Of a stretch of 43,837 nt of DNA, positions 1 to 6,986 are shown in pieces (the first letter of the stretch is position 1; each line of letters opens with the position of its first letter). Source of the stretch: Nocardioidaceae bacterium (lineage in GTDB: Bacteria; Actinomycetota; Actinomycetes; Propionibacteriales; Nocardioidaceae); the NCBI GenBank assembly GCA_025980475.1, contig JAICXL010000013.1, positions 1 through 43,837 of the forward strand, given 5' to 3'. Below the pieces are notes generated by a model that saw nothing but the letters and a program-made list of their open reading frames with translations, ran no database searches and was not told the DNA's origin. Made by a program: the position numbers and the translations under genes.

Positions 1-129
1 AGCGGAGACATGCAAGGCGCGCGGGATCTCGCCGACGTCCTCCCACTGCTGCAGGTGCGGCAGCACCTCCCGCTCGACGAAGCGCGTCGTGGTCGCGCGC
101 AGGGCGACCTGCTCGTCAGTCCAGGTCAC
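1..129 (-). CDS. acyl-CoA dehydrogenase, N-terminal fragment (runs off the window)
   Basis: The 43 visible codons begin at a GTG (127-129) and read VTWTDEQVALRATTTRFVER, then EVLPHLQQWEDVGEIPRALH. This is the typical first helix pair of acyl-CoA dehydrogenases, FAD flavoproteins that introduce the alpha-beta double bond into acyl-CoA. The GTG overlaps the TGA of the upstream AtuA-like gene in a GTGA, so the two are probably translationally coupled. It is the last visible gene of a five-gene minus-strand operon led by a TetR regulator. The catalytic region is outside the window, so substrate class cannot be read. The operon partners suggest a branched or terpenoid acyl-CoA. Confidence 0.8.
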   Translation of the reverse strand, partial: MTWTDEQVALRATTTRFVEREVLPHLQQWEDVGEIPRALHVSA

Positions 130-464
130 AACAGCTCCGAAGGGATCTCGACGTGTCGCGAGCGCAGCCACTCGCCCAGCGCCTTCGCCTGCGGGTCGAA
201 GCGCGTCGACCCCGCGACGCCCTCGCCGAGCAGGCCGTGCAGCACGACATTGACCCCACCGAGGTTCGGCAGCGCGAACACGTCCACCTCGAGCGACGCA
301 GCCTCGGGCACCAGGGAGCGCACGAAGGACGCAGTCACCAGCGACAGCAGCCATGCCACGCGCGACTCCCGATGCGGGCCCTGTGCCACCCAGAGCCCGA
401 CGTTGGCGTCCCCGCCCTTGTCACCGGACCGCGCGTGCACGAACGTCCCCAAGGGCGCCTTCAC
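126..464 (-). CDS. AtuA-like C-terminal (ferredoxin-fold) domain protein
   Basis: This 112-residue protein begins at GTG 462-464, overlapping the TGA of atuA (461-463) in a GTGA. It starts VKAPLGTFVHARSGDKGGDA and then NVGLW. That RSGDKG block is the hallmark of the C-terminal domain of AtuA and DUF1446 proteins. In proteobacterial AtuA the domain is fused behind the large domain; here it is a separate gene directly downstream, so the two products probably form one complex. The role of AtuA in acyclic terpene (citronellol/geraniol) catabolism is known genetically, but its reaction is not settled. There is no signal peptide or membrane segment. Confidence 0.85.
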   Translation of the reverse strand: MKAPLGTFVHARSGDKGGDANVGLWVAQGPHRESRVAWLLSLVTASFVRSLVPEAASLEVDVFALPNLGGVNVVLHGLLGEGVAGSTRFDPQAKALGEWLRSRHVEIPSELL

Positions 465-1747
465 GCGACCACCTCCCGTCGCCCGTCGTCGAACACCGCG
501 ACCTCCGCGACCTCGTCGCGCGCCACGTAGGCGGGGCGGTAGACGCCGTACGGCGACTCCTTCGCCGGCGGGGCCGTGAGCGCGAAGCCCGGGTACGACG
601 CCAGCGCGAGCTCGACACCGGCACTGCTGAAGGCGCGTCCGACCGCGTCGGCGGAGGGATCCTTGACCGTGCACCGCAGCAGGCAGGACGCCTCCTCCTC
701 CGAGGCGGCGTCGGCGATCGGCCGCCCCGACAGCGTCCACTCCACGACAGCCGGCCGTGGGTCCAGGCGCGACTCGAGCTGTGCCCGGACCCAGGAAGCC
801 TTCTCCTCGACGTCCAGCCCGGTCAGCACGAGCTCCAGCTGGTTGCGGAACCCGCCGAGCTCGTTGACGCAGACCTTCAGGTCGGCCGGGGGCGCAGCAC
901 CGCGCACGCCGGAGACGCCCACGCGATCGGGCGCGAGGTCCGACAGCTGGATCGAGGTCAGGTCGACGCTCACGTCCGGGTTGAGGTAGGTGGTCGACTG
1001 CACCTCGTACATCAGCTGCGCGGTCACCGTGTCCACCGAGACCAGGCCGCCCGTCCCGTCGTGCTTGGTCACCACCGACGACCCGTCCGCCGACATCTCC
1101 ACCAGCGGGAACCCGAGCGACCGGGCGTCGCGCTCCATCGACAGGAAGCCCGAGAAGTTGCCGCCGGTGGCCTGGGTGCCGCACTCGATCACGTGACCGG
1201 CCACGACCGCGCCGGCGAGCTCGTCGTACGACGATCGCCCCCACCCGAACCGCCACACGCACGGCCCGACGACCAGCGAGGCGTCGGTGACCCGGCCGGT
1301 GACGACGACGTCGGCACCACCGGACAGCGCCGCGGCGATGCCGAACCCGCCGAGGTAGGCGTTCGCGGTGAGCGCGTCACCGAGCCCGAGGGACGAGGCC
1401 CGCGGCATCAGGTCGTCGCCCTCGACGTGCGCGACGGATGCGGACAGCCCCAGCCCGGTGGCGACCTCGCGGATGCGGGAAGCGAGCCCGGCCGGGTTCA
1501 GCCCGCCGGCGTTGGCGACCAGCCGGACCCCCTTCTCCAGCGCCCTGCCCAGGCACTCCTCGGCCTGCCGCACGAACGTCTTCGCGTAGCCGAGCGACGG
1601 GTCGCGCATGCGGTCCCGGCCGAGGATCAGCATCGTCAGCTCGGCGAGGTAGTCGCCGGTCAGCACGTCGAGCGGGCCGTCCTCGAGCATCTCCCGCATC
1701 GCCGAGAGCCGGTCGCCGTAGAACCCGGAGCAGTTGCCGATCCTCAT
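461..1747 (-). CDS. AtuA family protein, main domain (DUF1446)
   Basis: This is a 428-residue cytosolic protein starting MRIGNCSGFYGDRLSAMREM. It carries the AtuA/DUF1446 blocks VLTGDYLAELTMLILGRDR, YAKTFVRQAEECL, ANAGGLNPAGLA and VVVTGRVTDASLVVGP. I chose ATG 1745-1747 because it overlaps the TGA of the preceding TIGR03084 gene in an ATGA; an upstream extension would lie inside that gene. The family is required for acyclic terpene utilisation in Pseudomonas and recurs in actinobacterial acyl-CoA catabolic clusters. The companion C-terminal domain is encoded separately just downstream. The context (TetR, TIGR03084, acyl-CoA dehydrogenase) supports a catabolic role, but the substrate is unknown. 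Confidence 0.88.
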   Translation of the reverse strand: MRIGNCSGFYGDRLSAMREMLEDGPLDVLTGDYLAELTMLILGRDRMRDPSLGYAKTFVRQAEECLGRALEKGVRLVANAGGLNPAGLASRIREVATGLGLSASVAHVEGDDLMPRASSLGLGDALTANAYLGGFGIAAALSGGADVVVTGRVTDASLVVGPCVWRFGWGRSSYDELAGAVVAGHVIECGTQATGGNFSGFLSMERDARSLGFPLVEMSADGSSVVTKHDGTGGLVSVDTVTAQLMYEVQSTTYLNPDVSVDLTSIQLSDLAPDRVGVSGVRGAAPPADLKVCVNELGGFRNQLELVLTGLDVEEKASWVRAQLESRLDPRPAVVEWTLSGRPIADAASEEEASCLLRCTVKDPSADAVGRAFSSAGVELALASYPGFALTAPPAKESPYGVYRPAYVARDEVAEVAVFDDGRREVVA

Positions 1748-2526
1748 GACGCCGACCGGCCGCTTCCCGGCGGCCCCGCGAACGCCTGCGCGATGTCCAG
1801 CCACGTGTCCGCGTCCCGGCCGGCGGCCGTCAGCCGGAGGTCGCTGCGGTGGCGCCGCTGGGTCACCAGAAGGCAGAAGTCGTACGCCGGACCCGTCACT
1901 GACTGCGGCGCATCATCAGGCCCCCACTGCCAGACCGCGCCGGACGGCGCCGTCAAGGAGACGTTGAACTCCGATGAGGGCGGGTCCAGCCCGTGAATCG
2001 CGAACGCGAAGTCGCGGGTGCGCACGCCGAGGTGGGCAACGTGCCGGATGCGGTCGTCGACGACCGCGTCGACACCGAGACCCTCGTGCACGTCGAGGGA
2101 GTGTGCCCAGGTCTCCATGAGTCGGGCGGTGGCCATCGACGTGGGGCTCATCGGCGGGCCGAACCAGGGCATCCGCTCCCCCGCCGGACAGTCGCGCAGG
2201 GCGGCGACCAGCGCCGTCCGTGCGGCGCGCCAGCGGCCGAGGACGACGGCACCGGCTTCGGCGGCTCCTGAGGCAGCCGCCCGGTCCACGAACCCCGGCG
2301 GGTCGTCGAGCGCGGCCAGCGCCACCTCGTCCCAGCGCGCCTTGTCGGTGGCGGCGAGCACGGCCACCTCGTCGGTCCAGGCCAGGTGCGCGACCTGGTG
2401 CTTGACGTCCCAGCCGGCGGCGGGGGTCGGCGTGCCCCACGACTCCTCAGACAGCCCGGCCACCAGCCCGGCGAGCCGGTCGCCCAGCACGGAGAGGTCG
2501 GCGAGCACGTCGTCCAGCGTCGTCAT
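1744..2526 (-). CDS. TIGR03084-family DinB-like metal-binding protein
   Basis: This is a 260-residue protein (MTTLDDVLADLSVLGDRLAG). It has the mycothiol-dependent maleylpyruvate isomerase/DinB-type N-terminal bundle: the blocks PTPAAGWDVKHQVAHLAWTD and MATARLMETWAHSLDVHEGL supply the histidines that usually bind a metal. The C-terminal half (FNVSLTAPSGAVWQWGPDDA) resembles a sterol-carrier-like domain. Its ATG overlaps the TGA of the TetR gene and its own TGA overlaps the ATG of atuA, placing it firmly in the operon. A mycothiol-linked or coenzyme-handling role is an inference from the fold. TIGR03084 proteins commonly sit beside AtuA in actinobacteria. Confidence 0.82.
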   Translation of the reverse strand: MTTLDDVLADLSVLGDRLAGLVAGLSEESWGTPTPAAGWDVKHQVAHLAWTDEVAVLAATDKARWDEVALAALDDPPGFVDRAAASGAAEAGAVVLGRWRAARTALVAALRDCPAGERMPWFGPPMSPTSMATARLMETWAHSLDVHEGLGVDAVVDDRIRHVAHLGVRTRDFAFAIHGLDPPSSEFNVSLTAPSGAVWQWGPDDAPQSVTGPAYDFCLLVTQRRHRSDLRLTAAGRDADTWLDIAQAFAGPPGSGRSAS

Positions 2527-3119
2527 CCGAGGCCCTCCTCGAGCACGACCGCCCAGCGGTCCAGGATCCGCCGGCGCCGTGCGGTGTCGTCGGAGATCGT
2601 GTTGGCCAGCCCCAGCCCGCGGACCAGGTCGAGGGTCGCCTGGACGAGCTCGCGGTTGCCGCGGCCCTTCTCGTCGACGTCGAGCAGCTCGACGGTGAGT
2701 CGGTGCGTCTCCCGGCCGACGTGCGCCTCGAGCGGCACCACCGCCTCGTGCAGCGCCGGGTCGGTGCGCGCGGCGACCCAGAGCTCGAGGGCCGCGGTGA
2801 ACACCTTGGAGGTGAAGTGGTCGGCGAGCATCTCCAGCACCGCGCGCGTCCGGCGGCCACCGGCGGGCAGTGAACGCGCCGCCGCCGCCAGCTCCGCCGC
2901 GCGTGCCTCGGTCAGGTGCTCGACAGCGGCGAAGACCAGGTCCTGCTTGGTCGGGAAGTGGTGCAGCTGGGCGCCGCGGCTCACCCCGGCGCGCCGGGAG
3001 ACCAGCGTGGTCGACGTGCCGCTCCAGCCGTGCTCGACCAGACAGTCCACCGTCGCCTCCAGCAGGCGCTGTCGCATGGCGCGGGTGCGCTCCTCCTGCG
3101 GCACGTGGGCAGTGGTCAC
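2523..3119 (-). CDS. TetR family transcriptional regulator, operon leader
   Basis: This 198-residue protein starts at GTG 3117-3119 (VTTAHVPQEERTRAMRQRLL). The N-terminal HTH is clear at residues 16-62, with TSTTLVSRRAGVSRGAQLHH followed by FPTKQDLVFAAVEHL. The C-terminal ligand-binding domain is ordinary. It is the first gene of the minus-strand operon, and its TGA overlaps the ATG of the TIGR03084 gene. A perfect dyad (3149-3160) lies 30 bases upstream of its start, so autorepression of the operon is likely. The inducer is probably an acyl-CoA made by the pathway, judged only from the neighbours. Confidence 0.9.
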   Translation of the reverse strand: MTTAHVPQEERTRAMRQRLLEATVDCLVEHGWSGTSTTLVSRRAGVSRGAQLHHFPTKQDLVFAAVEHLTEARAAELAAAARSLPAGGRRTRAVLEMLADHFTSKVFTAALELWVAARTDPALHEAVVPLEAHVGRETHRLTVELLDVDEKGRGNRELVQATLDLVRGLGLANTISDDTARRRRILDRWAVVLEEGLG

Positions 3120-3148
3120 GCCGCCATCCTGTCGTGCCGACAAACAAA

Positions 3149-3160
3149 CAGTCAAGACTG
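3149..3160. promoter_or_regulatory. candidate TetR operator and minus-strand -35
   Basis: CAGTC-AA-GACTG is a perfect dyad between the divergent tetR and phospholipase D-like genes. On the minus strand it contains TTGACT, a good -35 hexamer. CAGGAT sits 18 bases further on and could be a weak -10, which would give a nearly leaderless tetR transcript. An operator over the -35 fits autorepression. This is inference from position and symmetry. Confidence 0.4.
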
Positions 3161-3222
3161 ACTTTTCTTGCCAGGCATCCCTGAGCACCTGCCGGGTAGC
3201 GTGTCGGCGGAAGGGAGGGCCG

Positions 3223-4671
3223 ATGAGCCGCAACCCGCTGGACCTGGTCGACAGCGCGATCGGCGGGGGTGTCGAGCACCTCAACGAGTTCGTGCACCGG
3301 CGCCGGCTGCGCAAGCTCGGCCTCCTCGAGGCGATGGACCCGCCGGATGCAGGGGGCTGGGCACGGACGGCGGCCAACCCGCCCCGCCACGGCAACACGC
3401 TCGACGTCTTCATCGACGGGCAGGACGCCTTCTCCCGGATGGCGGAGGAGATGCGGAAGGCCACGTCGTACGTCCACATCGCAGGCTGGCACCTCGAGAC
3501 CGACTTCCGGCTGGCGCGGGACGAGGAGAGTACGACGCTGCTGCCCTTCCTCACCGAGCTCGCCGAGCGTGTCGAGGTGCGGGTGCTCCTGTGGGCCGGC
3601 CCCCCGCTGCCCGCCTTCCGGCCACGCCGGTCCGACATGCGAGCGGTGCGCGACCGGCTTACCCGCGGCACCCGGGTCAAGTGCGTGCTCGACTCGCGCG
3701 AGTACACCATGCACTGCCACCACGAGAAGGTCGTCGTCATCGACGGCCGGGTCGCGTTCGTCGGCGGCCTCGACCTCACCACGCTGCAGGGGGATCGCTA
3801 CGACCGCTCCGAGCACCCCCGCCGCGAGGGCATCGGCTGGCACGACGGCGCCACGATGCTGACCGGCCCGGTCGCCACCGACGTCGCCGGACACTTCCGC
3901 GCGCGTTGGCAGGAGATCGCCCACGAGCCGCTGCCGGAGCCGGAGGCGCAGCAGCCGACCGGGGGCCGGACCGTGCAGCTGGTGCGGACCGTTCCGAACA
4001 AGACCTATGACTTCCTGCCTCGGGGCGAGTTCTCGATCATGGAGAGCTACATCCGTGCGCTGCGCAGCGCCGAGCGGTTCATCTACCTGGAGAACCAGTT
4101 CCTCTGGTCCACGGAGATCGCCAACATCCTCGATGCCAAGCTGCACGACCCCCCGAGCGACGACTTCCGGGTCCTGCTGGTGCTCCCCGTGCGCCCCACC
4201 AGCGGCAAGGACACCACGCGCGGCCAGCTCGGCGGGATGATCCAGGCAGACTCCGGCGACCACCTGCTCGCGACCACGCTCCGTTCCGGAACCGGCCAGG
4301 ATTCGAAGGTGTGCTACGTGCACGCCAAGATCGGGATCGTCGACGACCGCTGGTTCACACTCGGGTCCGGGAACCTCAACGAGCACTCGCTCTTCAACGA
4401 CAGCGAGGTCAACGTCGTCTGCCACGACCCTGACCTCGCCCGGGAGACCCGGCTGCGGCTGTGGAGCGAGCACCTGAAGCAGCCCGTCCCGGAGATCGAC
4501 GGCGACCCCTGCCGGGTGATCGACGAGCAGTGGGTGCCGGTCGCGCGCGAGCAGCTGCGCCGGCACGAGCAGGGCGAGCCGGCGACGCACCGGCTCATCG
4601 CCCTTCCGGGGATCTCCCGGCGCTCCGGCCGGCTCACCGGTCCGATGCGGGGGTTGCTGGTCGACGGTTGA
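3223..4671 (+). CDS. phospholipase D-like protein with two HKD motifs
   Basis: This is a 482-residue protein. Both catalytic HxKx4D motifs are intact: H167-x-K169-x4-D174 within HHEKVVVIDGRVAFVGGLD, and H367-x-K369-x4-D374 within YVHAKIGIVDDRW, followed by GSGNLNEHSL. The two halves fold into one active site, as in phospholipase D and cardiolipin synthase. ATG 3223 follows a strong purine run (GGAAGGGAGGG), which decides the start. I see no signal peptide or membrane segment, so it is not a standard membrane-anchored cardiolipin synthase. It is more likely a cytosolic or peripheral phospholipase D acting on phospholipid head groups. It diverges from tetR and stands alone. Confidence 0.88.
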   Translation: MSRNPLDLVDSAIGGGVEHLNEFVHRRRLRKLGLLEAMDPPDAGGWARTAANPPRHGNTLDVFIDGQDAFSRMAEEMRKATSYVHIAGWHLETDFRLARDEESTTLLPFLTELAERVEVRVLLWAGPPLPAFRPRRSDMRAVRDRLTRGTRVKCVLDSREYTMHCHHEKVVVIDGRVAFVGGLDLTTLQGDRYDRSEHPRREGIGWHDGATMLTGPVATDVAGHFRARWQEIAHEPLPEPEAQQPTGGRTVQLVRTVPNKTYDFLPRGEFSIMESYIRALRSAERFIYLENQFLWSTEIANILDAKLHDPPSDDFRVLLVLPVRPTSGKDTTRGQLGGMIQADSGDHLLATTLRSGTGQDSKVCYVHAKIGIVDDRWFTLGSGNLNEHSLFNDSEVNVVCHDPDLARETRLRLWSEHLKQPVPEIDGDPCRVIDEQWVPVAREQLRRHEQGEPATHRLIALPGISRRSGRLTGPMRGLLVDG

Positions 4672-4699
4672 GGCGTCGTACGACGACCCGCGCGCCGGT

Positions 4700-5218
4700 C
4701 TACTCCCCCGTCTGTCCGTCGATCGACTCGCGGATCAGGTCCGCATGCCCGTTGTGCCGGGCGTACTCCTCGATCATGTGCGTCAGCACCCAGCGCACCG
4801 ACATCCGCTCGCGGCGAGCCGGGTGCACGCTGGCCAGGTCGTTCTCAGCGTCCATGACTTGCCGGGACCGCTCGACGCTCGCCTCCCAGACCGCGCGGAG
4901 CTCCTCCCCGGAGTCGTCCGCAGCCGTGTGCCACTCCCAGTCGCGGTCGGCCTCCCGGTCGACGCCGGCCCACTGCTCCGGTGTCGGCTGCTCGCCGACG
5001 ACCTCGGTGAACCACCCGTCCTCGACGAGGGCGAGGTGCTTCATCATCCCGCCGAGCGTCATCGGGCTCGGCGGCAGCGACACCCGTAGCTGCTCGTCGG
5101 TCAGGTTGCTGCACTTCCACGCGAACGTGGCGCGCTGGTAGTCGAGGAAGCCGAGCAGCGTGACGCGCTCGTCCCCCTCCAGCGGTGGCTCCTGCCGGCC
5201 GTGCCCATCGATTCCCAT
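4700..5218 (-). CDS. DinB family (DUF664) protein
   Basis: This is a 172-residue four-helix-bundle protein. The blocks LLGFLDYQRATFAWKCSNLT, MTLGGMMKHLALVEDGWF and VRWVLTHMIEEYARHNGHAD match the DUF664/DinB family, and the histidines of the last two blocks (HLALVE, HMIEEYARHNGH) are the usual metal ligands. Members are often mycothiol- or bacillithiol-dependent transferases, or have no known reaction. I chose ATG 5216-5218; an in-frame GTG slightly upstream is possible. The gene converges on the phospholipase gene with 28 bases between stops. Function remains unassigned. Confidence 0.82.
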   Translation of the reverse strand: MGIDGHGRQEPPLEGDERVTLLGFLDYQRATFAWKCSNLTDEQLRVSLPPSPMTLGGMMKHLALVEDGWFTEVVGEQPTPEQWAGVDREADRDWEWHTAADDSGEELRAVWEASVERSRQVMDAENDLASVHPARRERMSVRWVLTHMIEEYARHNGHADLIRESIDGQTGE

Positions 5219-5253
5219 CCCGGCAACGTTAGCCACGGGCCGGCGCGACGTCA

Positions 5254-5265
5254 CTCGATTTCGAG
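5254..5265. promoter_or_regulatory. palindrome in the divergent DinB / oxidoreductase intergenic region
   Basis: CTCGA-TT-TCGAG is a perfect 12-base dyad centred between the divergent starts at 5218 and 5345. It could be an operator serving both genes. No adjacent regulator gene supports this. Confidence 0.22.
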
Positions 5266-5344
5266 CTGCAGCCGGGGCGAGCTGCTGTGACACCGCGACC
5301 GGGGCCTGGGGGAATCGCGCAGCGCCCCGCGACGTTGGCCCGTC

Positions 5345-6034
5345 ATGACGACGATCGGTTTCATCGGCAGCGGCAACATCGGCGGCACCGTGGCCCGGCT
5401 CGCGGTCGAGTCCGGCCACGACGTGGTGCTCAGCAACTCGCGCGGGCCTGAGACGCTCGTGGACCTGGTCCAGCGGCTCGGGGACCACGCGCGCGCCGCG
5501 ACCGCCGACGAGGCGGCCGCGGAGGGAGACCTCGTCGTGGTCTCGGTGCCCCTCAAGGCCGTCGACGACCTGCCCGCGGAGTCGCTGGCGGGCAAGGTCG
5601 TGATGGACACGGTCAACTACTACCCGGAGCGCGACGGCCACGTCGCCGAGCTCGACGACGAGTCGACCACGACCAGTGAGCTGGTCGCGAGGCGCCTCAC
5701 CGGGGCCCGGGTGGTCAAGGTGTTCAGCAACATCGCTGCGCCGGCCCTCGACACGCTGGGTCGGCCGGCGGGGGCAGCAGACCGGACCGCGCTCCCGATC
5801 GCCGGCGACGACGACGAGGCGAAGCAGGTCGTGCTCGGGTTCCTGGACGAGATCGGGTACGACGGCCTCGACGTGGGTGTGCTCGCCGAGGGCTGGCGGT
5901 TCCAGCGCGACACCGCCGCCTACGCCACTCCCTACTTCGGCCCCGGAGGCCGCGAGGATCCCCGCCCGGTCTCCGCGGACGAGCTCCGGACCCGGCTCGG
6001 TGAGGCCGTCCGCTACCGGGACATGAGCGGCTGA
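5345..6034 (+). CDS. NADP oxidoreductase, coenzyme F420-dependent-like (Rossmann)
   Basis: This is a 229-residue cytosolic protein starting MTTIGFIGSGNIGGTVARLA. GSGNIGG at residues 8-14 is the dinucleotide-binding loop of the F420-dependent NADP reductase family. SNSRGPE (residues 31-37) is at the end of the second strand, where the family binds the NADP 2-phosphate. KVVMDTVNYYPERDG and KVFSNIAAPAL are also family blocks. True Fno enzymes transfer hydride between F420 and NADP, but many actinobacterial relatives have no proven F420 dependence, so the cofactor pair is inferred. It is a single gene followed 40 bases later by the inverted repeat array at 6075-6214. Confidence 0.8.
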   Translation: MTTIGFIGSGNIGGTVARLAVESGHDVVLSNSRGPETLVDLVQRLGDHARAATADEAAAEGDLVVVSVPLKAVDDLPAESLAGKVVMDTVNYYPERDGHVAELDDESTTTSELVARRLTGARVVKVFSNIAAPALDTLGRPAGAADRTALPIAGDDDEAKQVVLGFLDEIGYDGLDVGVLAEGWRFQRDTAAYATPYFGPGGREDPRPVSADELRTRLGEAVRYRDMSG

Positions 6035-6074
6035 GCTTCCTCCGCCCCGCCCTCAGTCCACCCGCGCCACCCGC

Positions 6075-6214
6075 GTCGAGTTGGGCCTCGTGGCCCGTCG
6101 AGTTGGGCCTCGTGGCCCGTCGAGTTGGGCCTCGTGGCCCCGGCCGGAGGGCCCGAAGCCAGAATTCAACCGGCCCAAAGGGGCAACTCAACGGGCCCGA
6201 AGCCGGAAGTCAAC
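6075..6214. repeat. inverted array: three 22-bp direct repeats facing three degenerate inverted copies
   Basis: Three perfect 22-base units lie head to tail at 6075-6096, 6097-6118 and 6119-6140 (each begins GTCGAGTTGGGCC and ends CGTGGCCC). After an 8-base spacer (6141-6148) come three degenerate units in inverted orientation with exactly the same 22-base period: 6149-6170, 6171-6192 and 6193-6214 (each ends TCAAC). They match the reverse complement of the first unit at about 14-15 of 22 positions. The whole could fold as a 66-bp imperfect hairpin. It lies between convergent genes and its last unit covers the stop codon of the gene at 6210, so a bidirectional terminator is the simplest role. 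Confidence 0.85.
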
Positions 6215-6986
6215 GGGACCAGGTCACCGTCACGGAGCGGCGCCACTGGGCCAGGAAGTCACCGGCGGACTCGGCGGACTCGTCGCAGACGATCTCGTTG
6301 CTGCGGTTCCACAGGCCCAGGTAGAGCTGCACCGCCGTGCCGGTCAGCACCGTGTCCGGGGACTCCGGACGCAACCGGGTGGCCACCACCGGGTCATCGC
6401 TGATCGCGAGCGACCAGGCGTCGCCGGTGTCGGTCGCCTCGACCGACACCGTCCGGGGGGTGGCGGACCGAAGCCGCGAGCTGCGCCGCGGCAGGAAGCC
6501 CGTGAGCAGCTCGTCGATGCCGTCGACCGCCAGCCGGGGCCGGATCCAGGTGTCGCTGGCAAGCGGCTGGCGCCCCAGCACCGCCGCGCGCGCGTCGACC
6601 GCGTGCATCGTCGTCTCGTGGCACTGCCGGCGTGCCCAGGCGACCTTCGGCGGCGGCGCGTCGCGCAGGAAGAAGCGGACGTCGAGGTCGTCGGGGGCGT
6701 CGACCAGCGCCTGGAGCAGGTCCTTGGCGCCGTCGTCGAGCCAGTCGAGCGGGTCATCGACGACCAGTCCCTCGCGCTCGACCGCCTCGACGTCCAGGTC
6801 GATGCCGCGCAGGACGGCCGCGGCCCACCGGTGCACCATCCCCTGGTGGGCAAGGAGGTGTCGCACGGTCCAACCCGGGCAGGTGGGCACCGCGGCGTCG
6901 AAGCCGGCCCGGTTGGCGTTGTCGCGCAGCACCGCCCACGCGTCGCCGATGCCCTCCCCGAGCTCGTCGAAGCCCAGCACCGTCAC
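6210..6986 (-). CDS. maleylpyruvate isomerase-like mycothiol-dependent family protein (TIGR03083)
   Basis: This 258-residue protein starts at GTG 6984-6986, overlapping the TGA of the flavin monooxygenase in a GTGA. The N-terminal DinB-like bundle has VPTCPGWTVRHLLAHQGMVH (residues about 33-52), and RRQCHETTMHAVDARAA is further on. Together these supply the three-histidine metal site of the family. Characterised members use mycothiol to isomerise maleylpyruvate; most are unassigned. Coupling to the monooxygenase suggests that the two act on the same compound. Its 3-prime end lies within the inverted repeat array at 6075-6214. Confidence 0.82.
   Translation of the reverse strand: MTVLGFDELGEGIGDAWAVLRDNANRAGFDAAVPTCPGWTVRHLLAHQGMVHRWAAAVLRGIDLDVEAVEREGLVVDDPLDWLDDGAKDLLQALVDAPDDLDVRFFLRDAPPPKVAWARRQCHETTMHAVDARAAVLGRQPLASDTWIRPRLAVDGIDELLTGFLPRRSSRLRSATPRTVSVEATDTGDAWSLAISDDPVVATRLRPESPDTVLTGTAVQLYLGLWNRSNEIVCDESAESAGDFLAQWRRSVTVTWSR

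Noticed and set aside
353-1996. Plus-strand open frame over the AtuA genes
   Set aside because: It is antisense to the well-supported atuA operon, with shadow composition.
1744-4590. Very long minus-strand open frame
   Set aside because: Only its last 260 codons are a real gene (TIGR03084). The rest is the shadow of tetR and of the phospholipase D-like gene on the other strand, with shadow-like composition (Arg, Pro, Ala, Gly rich).
5642-6034. Minus-strand frames under the F420-like gene
   Set aside because: They are antisense to a clear Rossmann oxidoreductase, with no ribosome site or domain.
6075-6214. CRISPR-like array
   Set aside because: Repeats are contiguous 22-base units with no spacers and one half is inverted. 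No cas genes are near.
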